Of a stretch of 64,000 nt of DNA, positions 17,701 through 29,700 are shown piece by piece. This DNA is from Pachypanchax playfairii (lineage: Eukaryota > Chordata > Actinopteri > Cyprinodontiformes > Aplocheilidae). The position numbers and the translations under genes were made by a program. The notes under the pieces are model-generated. The model saw only the letters and a list, made by a program, of their open reading frames with translations, was not told the DNA's origin and searched no databases. The stretch is taken from NCBI GenBank assembly GCA_006937955.1, contig SSNP01000052.1, forward strand, positions 1,317,608 through 1,381,607, written 5' to 3'. Positions within the stretch are counted from its first letter, which is position 1. Every line of letters starts with the position of its first letter.

Positions 17701-20700
17701 CATTTGACCCGCCCCGTGAATTTTTTGCATCACAAATTCAGTCCTTTTTAGACGCATTTTTGCGTCTGCTACTGATTCACAGCGATTTAAATGCAAAAAT
17801 ACTCAAATGCAATTTTGAGCTTAATTTTCTTAATTTACGTCCTCTAACTGCAGAAAAACGTCACAAGACCATGTTAACAACATGAAAAACACAATTTTAA
17901 TCAGAGTGGGTCTCTAATTGATATAATAAAAAAGCTGTTGCAGAGACATCATACTCAAAAACAACTATATTAGAATGATAATTGAATTTTTTTTAAAAGT
18001 TAAGTTGATTGAAAACTATTATTGACGAAGGAATCTGATTTATTTTAGCTTTAAGACCCAGTTACTGAGATTCCCTGCTGTCTGCTTGTTTGAAGCGTTG
18101 CATGCTTGTAGATTCACTGCTTGCATCAGGATGGAGGTTTTCTAAGCACTTTCCTCCAGCTGATTGTCATGCTTTCTGTTTCTTGATTCATCTCGTTCCA
18201 CCTTCAAATTGTTTCTGTTTGCTGTGTCTCTGTGTGTGATCTGTTTTTGTGCTGCTGAAGGGAAGCTTCAGGTCACTCCAGGTAACTTTCTTTTTAATCT
18301 TTTTTCACTTCTTTTTTTCTTTCTGCCTCTCAACCTGATGATTGTGTGTGTGTCTAATATTTGGCCGTGATCTGTTGGCTTGGTGTCGTTTTGCTGGTTG
18401 TGGTGGTTAGCTCCCAGACCAGCTGCAGAATGTCAATGAGGAGGCTCTGAATGAACCAGCACTAACTGTTTCATCTCTCCAGCATGGCAGGGCCAATATG
18501 TTTCCAGTTGGAATTTAGCTACACAGTCAGAGGCAAACTATTAGCATCGCTGGATATGTTAGCTTTTTTGGTCCAAAATGTAAAGTCATTCAGAAAAACT
18601 CTATTTAGTATTTTTTATTTTTTTCTTATTTTCATCCAAACTCTTTTCCAATGTTTTTGTGTCTTTTTTGTCATTTCCTGTTCCTACTTACATTTCTTTG
18701 GTCTGTAATCCCATTTTCTATTCTAAAAAACCATTTCCACCTTGCCTTTGCCTTTCTTGTAGCCCTTCTACACCAACAGGGCAAGCCTGCCTCCCAGCAG
18801 TGGTCCTCGGGGCGTCCCACCAAGCAGCGCTCCTCGGCCTGTGACACCCACCCATGTTTACCAGGCGGGCCCTGGCTCCCAAATGGTGATGATCCCCCAG
18901 CAGCAGTTGACTTTCCCAAGTTCACCCCAAGGACCTGCCTACTTCATACCTGGACAGGTGGGGAGATGCAACTTGTGTTGTTGTAGCAAGAAGGTTTTAA
19001 GAACTGAATTTACCAAATTTCATGCGGCTCTTTAGAAACAATTAACTTTCTCCAGTTTTACGTCCATCTACATTGTTTTTAAAGTGTCTAATGCTCTTTT
19101 TGTTTTGTTCTTAGTACCGATCACCAACTTATGTGGCCACACCCCAGCAATACCCTGTTCCAGCAGGCACCCCAGGCTTTTACCCAGGCACCAGTCCTGC
19201 TGAATATGGTACTTATGGTAAGAATTTTTATCTGAGCACAGGATGACACAACCGGCCATGACACTGATTCAGGACCATTCAATAGGCTAATTTATTACAA
19301 TATTTACCTGTTAAATTGTAGAATTTAAACTGGGTATTGAGGAAATGATTTAAAGTAAAACCTTTTCTCATTTAACTGTTGCAAAATTTATTAAAATGGA
19401 AATGAAGGCTCAGAAGAAATGTAGATAATAAAACATAATTACCATACCATACCATACCATACCATACCATACCATACCATACCATATTTATTTATAAAAG
19501 TGCTTTTAACATGGCATTACAACCAACCAAAAATATTCACATCATAAAACATAAAAGTTATACAACAAAGTACGGTAAAACAAACAAACTGGAGCAGTAA
19601 AACAGGCCGTATAGTTAAAAATGAGAAGGGGTGACATAGGTGATTACAGGATAAAAATATCCTTGATCCTTTTGTAGTTTTTGCTTGTTGAAAGATTTAT
19701 AAAATACATTCTCATGACAGAAAGCAAGTAATTTTACTTGCTCCAGTAATTGTGTAGGAATTTTAGTTTTGGATATTTTTTACACATTTAAAAAATACTA
19801 TGAGAATTATAATCAATTTTACACAGTCATGATAGAAAAGGTTCAAGCTGTGTCCTCCTCAGTTCTGTTTGAGGTTGTGTAGTTTAAACTAAAGAATCTG
19901 ATCAACATTCCTCTGAAGAAAAAGCAGCTCCACGTTCGTATTTGTATTTTGGTGGGCTGTGACTGTTGATCACTAGTTTGAGACATAAAATTGTGCAAAA
20001 ATTCACAATTTTAGTGAATTTGTGCATGCCAAATGTTTGTAATTTGTCTTATATTTAGACAGTCATGTGCAGCATATTACGTACTTGTAAACAGTTGTGA
20101 TAGTCTTTCTTCAGTTGAGCAATTTTTTGTCCCATTTTGTCTGCAGAGTATATTAATTATGTCTCAGTTTGTTCTTAATTACCATCTTTTTTATTCGCTG
20201 TATAGTTTCCAACCTCTCGCAATGTTGTTTCATATTTTCTCAGTCTTCTGAATCTTGAAAATTAGATTGGGTTTGGACAAGTTCCGGATACCGATAATTC
20301 TACAAGTACATACACTCACCGGCCACTTTATTAGGTACACCTGTCCAACTGCTCGTTAACACTTAATTTCTAATCAGCCAATCACATGGCGGCAACTCAG
20401 TGCATTTAGGCATGTACACAGGGTCAAGACAATCTCCTGCAGTTCAAACCGAGCATCAGTATGGGGAAGAAAGGTGATTTGAGTGACTTTGAACGTGGCA
20501 TGGTTGTTGGTGCCAGAATGGCTGGTCTGAGTATTTCAGAAACTGCTGATCTACTGGGATTTTCATGCACAACCATCTCTAGGGTTTACAGAGAATGGTC
20601 CGAAAAAGAAAAAATATCCAGTGAGCGGCAGTTCTGTGGGCGGAAATGCCTTGTTGATGCCAGAGGTCAGAGGAGAATGGCCAGACTGGTTTGAGCTGAT

Positions 20701-23700
20701 AGAAAGGCAACAGTGACTCAAATAACCACTCGTTACAACCAAGGTAGGCAGAAGAGCATCTCTGAACGCACAGTACGTCAAACTTTGAGGCAGATGGGCT
20801 ACAGCAGCAGAAGACCACGCCGGTTGCCACTCCTTTCAGCTAAGAACAGGAAACTGAGGCTACAATTTGCACAAGCTCATCGAAATTGGACAATAGAAGA
20901 TTGGAAAAACGTTGCCTGGTCTGATGAGTCTCGATTTCTGCTGCGACATTCGGATGGTAGGGTCAGAATTTGGCGTCAACAACATGAAAGCATGGATCCA
21001 TCCTGCCTTGTATCAACGGTTCAGGCTGGTGGTGGTGGTGTAATGGTGTGGGGAATATTTTCTTGGCACTCTTTGGGCCCCTTGGTACCAATTGAGCATC
21101 GTTACAACGCCACAGCCTACCTGAGTATTGTTGCTGACCATGTCCATCCCTTTATGACCACAATGTACCCAACTTCTGATGGCTACTTTCAGCAGGATAA
21201 TGCGCCATGTCATAAAGCTGGAATCATCTCGGACTGGTTTCTTGAACATGACAATGAGTTCACTGTACTTAAATGGCCTCCACAGTCACCAGATCTCAAT
21301 CCAATAGAGCATCTTTGGGATGTGGTGGAACGGGAGATTCGCATCATGGATGTGCAGCCGACAAATCTGCGCCAACTGTGTGATGCCATCATGTCAATAT
21401 GGACCAAACTCTCTGAGGAATGCTTCCAGCACCTTGTTGAATCTATGCCACGAAGAATTGAGGCAGTTCTGAAGGCAAAAGGGGGTCCAACCCGTTACTA
21501 GCATGGTGTACCTAATAAAGTGGCCGGTGAGTGTAATTTCTGGGCTATAAGCCACTTTTTCCACATGCTTTAAACACTGCAGCTTAAACAATGATGCGGC
21601 TAATTATTTACTGACTAACGAGCTTCATGTCACCAAAATATTGAGCCTCATCATACATGAAACTGTTTGAGTTAAATCAGATGTGTTTACATTAGATTCT
21701 TCATTTTGCTCTTTATACACGCCCTCATCATGGAAAATTGGTGAAGAAATGCACATGATGCAGCATTCACGTTAAAGACGATCGATTTCGTTGTCCAGCT
21801 GCATCATGTGAGCCTAGTGCACAGGAGGAAGATGAAGATAGTGATCATTGACTTTTCCTAAAAGGGCTGCAATATTTTTAATTATTTAACCAGCAGTGTT
21901 ATAGGCACCGTTCTGATAAAAGCATTTATGGTAAGTATTTGTGTTTGTTACCAGTACATACGTAATTAAAAGTTAAAAGTGAATGTTACAACCTTATAGA
22001 CAAGTGTGGTCCCTATCTGCACAAATCTCTTTTTCTTGTTAGTTCGTAGGTCTGGTTTATATTCAGGTGTGCTTAATATTCCAGAAAGTACAGTATTTTG
22101 AGAAAATTTGTCCTGTGAATTTTCTGAATATGTTAAAAATTCAAGAGGCAGGAAAGCAAGGTACTCTGACTTTTACTACATATAATTAAGAAAACCTGCA
22201 AACATTTAAAGACTCTTTGAAATTTGTCCCCAACAAGTGTATCTCTGCTAGACATAAGCTATAATAACTCAGAGACAAATATAATTAAATTAGCTTGTCA
22301 GACAATGCAGAGTGTAGGATCGCGACATCATGCAGTTACTAGGTGTGTTGCTGTGGTCAGTTAATTAATCAAAGTGGGTTCAACAAAACTGAGATCCAAA
22401 TACCGTATATACTCGCGTATAAGTCGGACCTCTTTCTCAGCAGAAGAATTGAGGAATTTAGCATTGACCCGCGTATAAGTTGGTGTCAGAATCAGTTTGT
22501 GTCAGGAAGTCCCGGTGATGAAGGGTGTAGAAAATAATGAAAACCGTCCATGGCGTTTGAGATACCACATTTCTTGAATAACTTGATTACTGCTCAGCAG
22601 GAATCTGGTCCAAGGCTTTCACCATCCACTCGCATACCAGCTGGAGTGATGGTTTCTTTAAGTTCCCGGCGGGTGTAAACTGTTTGTCGCCGCTGATCAT
22701 CCACTGCGTCCACATCTCTTGGATAAATTTCTTTATTATTATAACAATAAAAAGATATAACGTGTCTTTGATAATCCATGCTGCTAAGGAACATCGTTCT
22801 CTCGTCCGAGTACTTGCTCCAGTCCCCAAGCTGTCGACATTTTCCTCTAAAAAAAAAAACCGACTTCTTCCCGATATCTCACGTATAAGTCGGAACCCCT
22901 CTTCAGACCTGAAATTTACTCCTCAAAATTTAACTAAAAAAAGAGTTGTGGGAATTTTCATTTTTTTTATGTCAGTGTTATATATCACTTACATACAGTG
23001 TTGTTATTGTACTGTAGTTTTTATACATGATTTTGCTTTACTGCATTTCCTAATTGGATGTGCTCATTGTCATACCTGACTCTATAGATGTATTTGCTGC
23101 TGTGTTATCACACCATCTAGAGGTGACTGTGTCTCAGTACAGCAGAAGAACTGATGATGCCTTGGAACAAACTTGCTGACCTCTCACTTCCCAGGCATTT
23201 GGAATATGTGTTGTCTTTGTTAAACTGTAGCTCATCAGCAATAGAAAACGGGCCTGAATGCAGACCTGTAGGAATAAAGTCCCTGTTTTGATGCTTTGTC
23301 CTGCTTTGTGCTGTTCATTTCAATTTAGGATCATTGTGTTTAAACAATACCATTGCATACTCTGCATTTGTCGATCCATGTCTTCTAAAATGACAGAGAG
23401 GAACATATATATTACTTGTTGAAGGTTTTCTATCTGCATTAAATTAAGCAGTAAACAAGTATGTTGTTTGTCAAATTAGAAATTGTAACAGACTAAGAAT
23501 TATACTAGTATCTGTGAGCATTTTCATTTGCTGTTTGATTGTCACTGCAATAGTCAATGTAGAAGCAGTTATCTAGTTACTTTGAAACTTCTTACATCTA
23601 AAGAGAAGCATGCTCATTGGGTAACTCAAACAGTTGGAGAGCCTTAAATTCATTTTTTAATTTTCCTATTTTGCTTAATGAATAAGTACTAGAACATGAT

Positions 23701-26700
23701 TCCCCCAAGACAGAGAAGTAGGTTAAAATACCCAAAATCAAAGGAGTGGAAAAACAGCATCACTGTGTCTCCAGTTCAGTCTGTTGTCCAGGTGAACACC
23801 AGGTATTTATACTCCTCCACCACCTCCACTTCTTCTCCATGATGGAAATGGGTTTTGGCATGTTGCTGCTCTTCCTAAAATCCACAATCATCTCCTTTGT
23901 CTTGTTCACATTCGAGATGAGATGATTGTTTTCACACCAGGACACAAAGTGGTCCACCAGTTCTCTGTACTCTGTCTCTTGTCCATCTCTGATCCAACCA
24001 ACAACTGCAGAGACATCAGAGTATTTTTGTAGATGGCAGGACTCTGACCTGTACTGAAAGTCTGAAGTGTACAGAGTCAAAATAAATGGTGAGAGTACAG
24101 TCCCCTGTGGTGCTCCTAGGCGGCTGATCACCTGGTCAGACACACAGTCCTTCAGTCTAACAAACTGTGGTCTGTTTGTGAGGTAGTCCTTAATCCAGGT
24201 GATTGTGGAGGCATCCACCTGTGTCTTCTCGAGTTTTTTACGAAGTAAAACAGGTTGAATTGTGTTAAATACACTGGAGAAATCAAAGAACATGACCCTC
24301 ACAGTGCTGCCTGCTTTGTCCAGATGACAGTGGGTTTGTCGAAGCAGGTGTATGATGGCGTCTTCCACTCCAACTCCACAGTAAACAAACTGCAGTGGGT
24401 CTTGAAATGTGCTTGTTTGCTTATTCAGGTGAACCAACATGAGTCTCTCCAAGACTTTCATGATGTGGGATGTTCAGGGCAACAGGTCTGTAGTCATTAA
24501 CGACCAATGGATGAGACGTCTTTGGTTCTGGAACAAGACATGATGTTTTCCATAGAACTGGTACCTTCTCCTGGGTGAAGCTAAGGTTGAAGAGAAACTA
24601 CAGGATCCCACATAGCTGATCTCCACAAACCTTAATGACTCTGGGACTAACACTATGTGGACCTGCTGTTTTGTTCCTGTTCAGTCTCTCCAGCTGCTTC
24701 TTTACTTAACTGCTAGATACAGACTGGTTGGAGGGGGAGACAGTGGGAACACCAGCTTCTTCTGATGTTGTTGTAGATGATGGAAAGGCCCCAGAAGCAG
24801 GATCCATGACTGAGGTAGTTGAGATGGGAATTTGTAGATGAATGAACTTGTTCATTTTAATGATTTTATCGAGACTTCCATCAAATTGATCCTCCTGCTT
24901 AAAGCCTGAGATCTTCATGGCTGACCAAACATGAATGCTCCTTCCGCCAAATTGTGCTGCGATATTCTATAAATATACAAGTTTGAGACTTTATTGCTGT
25001 AAATCTGAGCCTACTGATTGTCCACAGGACACAAATGTAATATTGACTGATATGAAGAGGTAAAATAAGACAGAAAAATCACACCATGGACTCATTAAAA
25101 GCATAAATAACAATCAACATAATTTTTGAAAAGCGAAGTCACGCCAAGTCTTTAAACAAACTGTAATTTTCCCCCACATACTGAATAGTAAATTGAGGCA
25201 ACAATGAAATGTGTTCACATTTTCAAAGGAACGTTATGAGAGAGATGTCCGTTACACATTTCATTCATAGTGTTGCACATCAAAGATGTTGAGTTTCACT
25301 GCCTACCTCATCTGGTTCTACCATGCCAATTTAATTAATGAAAAATCACATCCTCTCAGGACATGGATGGCACAAATAAATGCTGATTTATGAACAGTCG
25401 GGGGCAGTCTAACGTCTAGTCAGGGGCAAAATCACAGAACAGTTAATTTAAAGAGGCTCTAACAATCACTCCCTGAGCTCTCTTGGGTTTGTTTGTGTTT
25501 TATTGAAGAGGGTTTTGGGATTTTAGAACTTCTCATGACCTCTAGAAAGTGGTTTACGTTGCACATTTACAGCATTTATATAAAAATAGGATTTTCTTTT
25601 GTATTGAAAGTTATTGTATAGTTCCAGTCCCAGACTATTGTTTGGCCACCCATCTCTTACACTGTATAAGCTATTTTCTTGCCGTCAGCTGAAAAAACAC
25701 AGTTTCAGTCAGTGTTGGGACTATTTTTTAGGACTTCAATGAGACAAAGACTCATTTTTATTAATAGCTGCCACTTATTGCCTTCATTTTGTAATTCAAA
25801 TTGCAAATCAGATGATGTTCATTGTAGAGAGGTGGGGAAGTGTTTAGGACAAATCAGAGCCTCTCTGAATGGCACAACCTAACAGTTATGTTTGCTTGCC
25901 AGCGGAGTCCAGAGGGGGAAAGGAGGGAGGAAGGTCACAGGGAGGAGCAAAACGGAGACATGCTGGAAGAGGGTGGGCTCAACATTAAAAGAAGTCTTTC
26001 TGAGAGAAAATCTGTGAAGTGGACAGGAATAAGTTAGAGAGGGGGGTCTGACGGTAAACCCCCTCTCCTTTTCCCTTTAATAAGTTGCATTCAGCAGAAT
26101 TTCAACATGGGGAACCGAGCTTCACAAGAGCAACAGGACTCTGAGGGTAGGTGCCAACTAGACAGTTTCTCTTTTAAACTCCCCTCCCACTGCTAACTTC
26201 TGTGCTTTCTGAGTCATTGGTCATGTCTCTTTTTTTATTCCTGCATTATTGGGACACTCTCCAAGAACTGTGTCATTCCACTTTTGTACGTCTGGTCTCG
26301 GTAATACTCCCCCTCTCCCTTGCTCTTGGTTCCCTCTCTTTCTCTCCTGTGCACACTCGTCCCTGAGCCTGTGTGGGTTTTTGACTATATTTAGGCTGTA
26401 CTGCTCCTCGTCAACAATGCAAACACAGTCATGTCAGTTAGACGGAAATGCATGCAGAAGGGGGGAGAGAAACAGAGCTGCAGCTAGCTACAGCTATACT
26501 TAAAGGAAGGCCTCTATAATTTGAAGATTTGTATTTTTGATCCTCCTGGTTCTGAGTTGTTAATCAGTTACAAAGCCAGGTAATGTCATCCTGTGCGTGT
26601 CAGGTCATTGTTTGTGTCATGTAATGGCTATAGGAGTAAGTCAGTGTTGGTTTACATTCTTCTGTCTGTTTTATCCACAGCAGGGGCCTACTACCCTGCA

Positions 26701-29700
26701 CAGCCTCAGTTCACCCCTCCTGTGCAGGCAGCACCCGTCATTTTGAACCCAGCGCCTCAACAACAGCAACCACCACCTCCTCAGTCTTCTCAACACATCC
26801 CCACCAAACGGGAACGCAAACAGGTCAGCAGTCAGCATTTAAAGCTTTGTAACATCTTCTCTATTTTATTCAGTCACTACACACTACTGGTCAAAAGTTT
26901 TAAAACACTCCAATTTCCCCCCCTTTTTAAAAATTAATAAATTTAACAGTGCAAATTGTTCAAATCCATTGAGTAGCTTGAAATGATACAAAGGTAAGTG
27001 ATGAACTCTGAAATTGAACAGTGGAAGAGGTTTGAACCACCATAAGTTAAAAATTTAGATCATTCCGACAGAGATTGCAATCAAAGCCCAGGTGTCGGGG
27101 AGTTCAGTTTCCTTCACCATTAAAAGACACTCAGACTGAGGCAAACTCTGACAGGAAGAGGTCTGGCAGACCCAAAGCCACAACTGAGTCAGGTTTCTGA
27201 GAATTGACAGCTTGTGTTATAGGCAGCTCACAGGACAACTGCTTCAAGCACAGCTTAACTTATTGGCTGCCATTAACACCTTTGAGCCGTTTTCAGACAG
27301 ACATTCAGGAATATTTGCGGCCAGTTCGATTGGGTCTTTAACCAGAGTTGTATTTTCAGACACGCCACTTTTTTTCGGAGCATTGCCTTTTGACTGCTTT
27401 CAAACAGCAAGGAAATTTGGGGGGCGGGGAGCTGCAGCCAGGTGTACTTGGAACTACTCATGGTGCTTGCCTCAGGTGTCACCTGCTCATCGCTCAGTCA
27501 TTGTTCCTACGTTCCTGACAAGAGCTCCAGATCTTCTCATCATTTGCCTTTGATCCTCGTTCAGAGGCTGATCCGATCTCACCACCGTCCACTCAAGCTT
27601 CTCCACTCTGCTCGCTCACCGTCACCAGTGGAGACACCACCTGGCTCCTGAAGTAAGCTCAACGCTGCTCAGCGCGCTGCACCATCGCGCTGAGCAGCAT
27701 GAGTTTACTTCGGGGTGATAAGCAGGATCAGTGGAGAAGATTTGGAGCTCTGGTCGGAACATAGGAACATGACTGAGTGTTTTGGTTCGTGTTTTGGCCG
27801 GGGTGGAAATCACATGTTCTTATACACTGTCGTTCATGTGAGATACGTCATCAATATGTTCCCCGCCCCAAACCCCTCCCGCATTCACGGGACATCTCCT
27901 GTCTGTCTGAATACAAACACTGCACTGCATAAAGTCGGCTTTTATTACTAGGTCTTCAGTAGGATAAGTCCCAGACCAGATTAAGTGGGCCGACACTGCA
28001 GCGGTGCTTTCAGACAGAAAAGCGCAGTGGACAAAGGCGGGAGCATTCCCTTTTTCCCCTGAAAACGCACACATTGTTGAAGTATCTCATGTGAAAGGCA
28101 GTTTATAAGAACATGTGATTTCCCCCCCAACCAAAACAAGGGCCAAAACACTCTATAGCGTATCCATGTCCACATTCTCAAGACAGGCACCATAAGCAGT
28201 TCCAAGTACACTTGGCTGCAGCGCCCTTTTTTTTGGAAAATGACATGTACGTCCGCTGCACAAAGCTTACCCCTCCTTTCAACTGGACGTGTTGGCAGCG
28301 TGCAACATTTTCCTTGCAGCGTATCCCTTCCTACCGGGAGCGCTTCACACATGTGAATCACTCGCGTAGCATCACATCCAGCAGGTCCCAGTAGATCATG
28401 AAATTTTGTCAGTACATACAACAACAAGCAAGGAGAAATACGACAGCATGTATCCAGAAGGTATGTGGATTATTTTCACACCACCTACGGGCTTCAAACC
28501 CGTCACAGGTACTGTACTTTCTCGTAGTCTCACAAACGGAAATCTGCATGTATCCTTTTCTTTTGAAGCTTCTGTATACAAACGCCTGATTTCCTGTCTG
28601 GTCCAAACAAAACTGTGGAACTTGACGTGTTATAGAAGCGTACCGCTTAAAAAATAGAACTGCTGCGTTATGCTCGTGACACTGCGCATCTCATTCGCGC
28701 TGCTTTGCACTCAGTGGAAAAGGTCTCATTGAATTTAATGGCGGCTATCAGCCATGTATTACGCATCACTAATGCTGTGCGTTCAATGGAAAGCAGGGGT
28801 TACCTCATATACACCCCCTCAAATTAATCTGTTTGGCCAATTTGTGGACAGAGTTACCAGTGAAACCATGCAAGCATGTGTGTTTGCTTTTCTCACTCTG
28901 TGTCATTCTTAATGTAATAAAATACATTCAACAACTGTTTTTCGCCAAAAGTCACCTTTCAAACCCTTTTCTGATAAGCGGTAGTTCTTTTCAGAATCTA
29001 TAATCAGTATCTCAAATACTCCTATTTGGAAAGGACAATAGAAAACACTTGTTCTTGGTTAAATCCATCACCTGTGTTCTGATATGCACCATAGGGAGTC
29101 TATCAAAAATTTGAACAGGACAAGGCTGCTTCTGCGTATTGATGATAAAACATTAGGACTCATTGGTGAAAGTGTCTCACGGGTCTCGTAGTCCATGCTG
29201 GTGGTACTTCACCTCTACACAAAATATCTTTTCCATAAAGGGTGAAACACAGATCTTAATTTGGACACTGAACCCCATGTAGCCCCCAAATTGCATGTTG
29301 GGTTGTGTGAATATAAAACTTGTAGTGTAAAAGCACTTTGAGTGGTCTGAATGGCTAGAAAAGTGCCGAACAAATACAGGACATAAACCATTTCATTCTG
29401 TCTTTGCCTCTTTCTGTAACATTCACATATAAACAATTTTTAACACCAGATTCCATGCAAAAAATATATATATATCATCAGGGTAAACGTTTTTTTTTTC
29501 TGTGCTTTTTATTTGCTTTTGCTCTTACTGTGCTGCAAAGAGAAAACTCAGAAGGGAGGGGGCTTAAGGACATGTCAGCACATAGCTCAGCTCCATGTGG
29601 CCACCAGTCTCCTCCCCCATCTGAGCCTGAAGGGCTAACCAGTTAGCCTTCCTTTGCTGCTGGACCATCCCCCGTCTCTTCCTGTGCTGGTTTCCTCTGC

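Noticed and set aside
18484..18708. Phe-rich hydrophobic ORF in an eif4g1 intron
   Set aside because: T-rich intron DNA gives Phe/Leu-rich translations; no coding signal.
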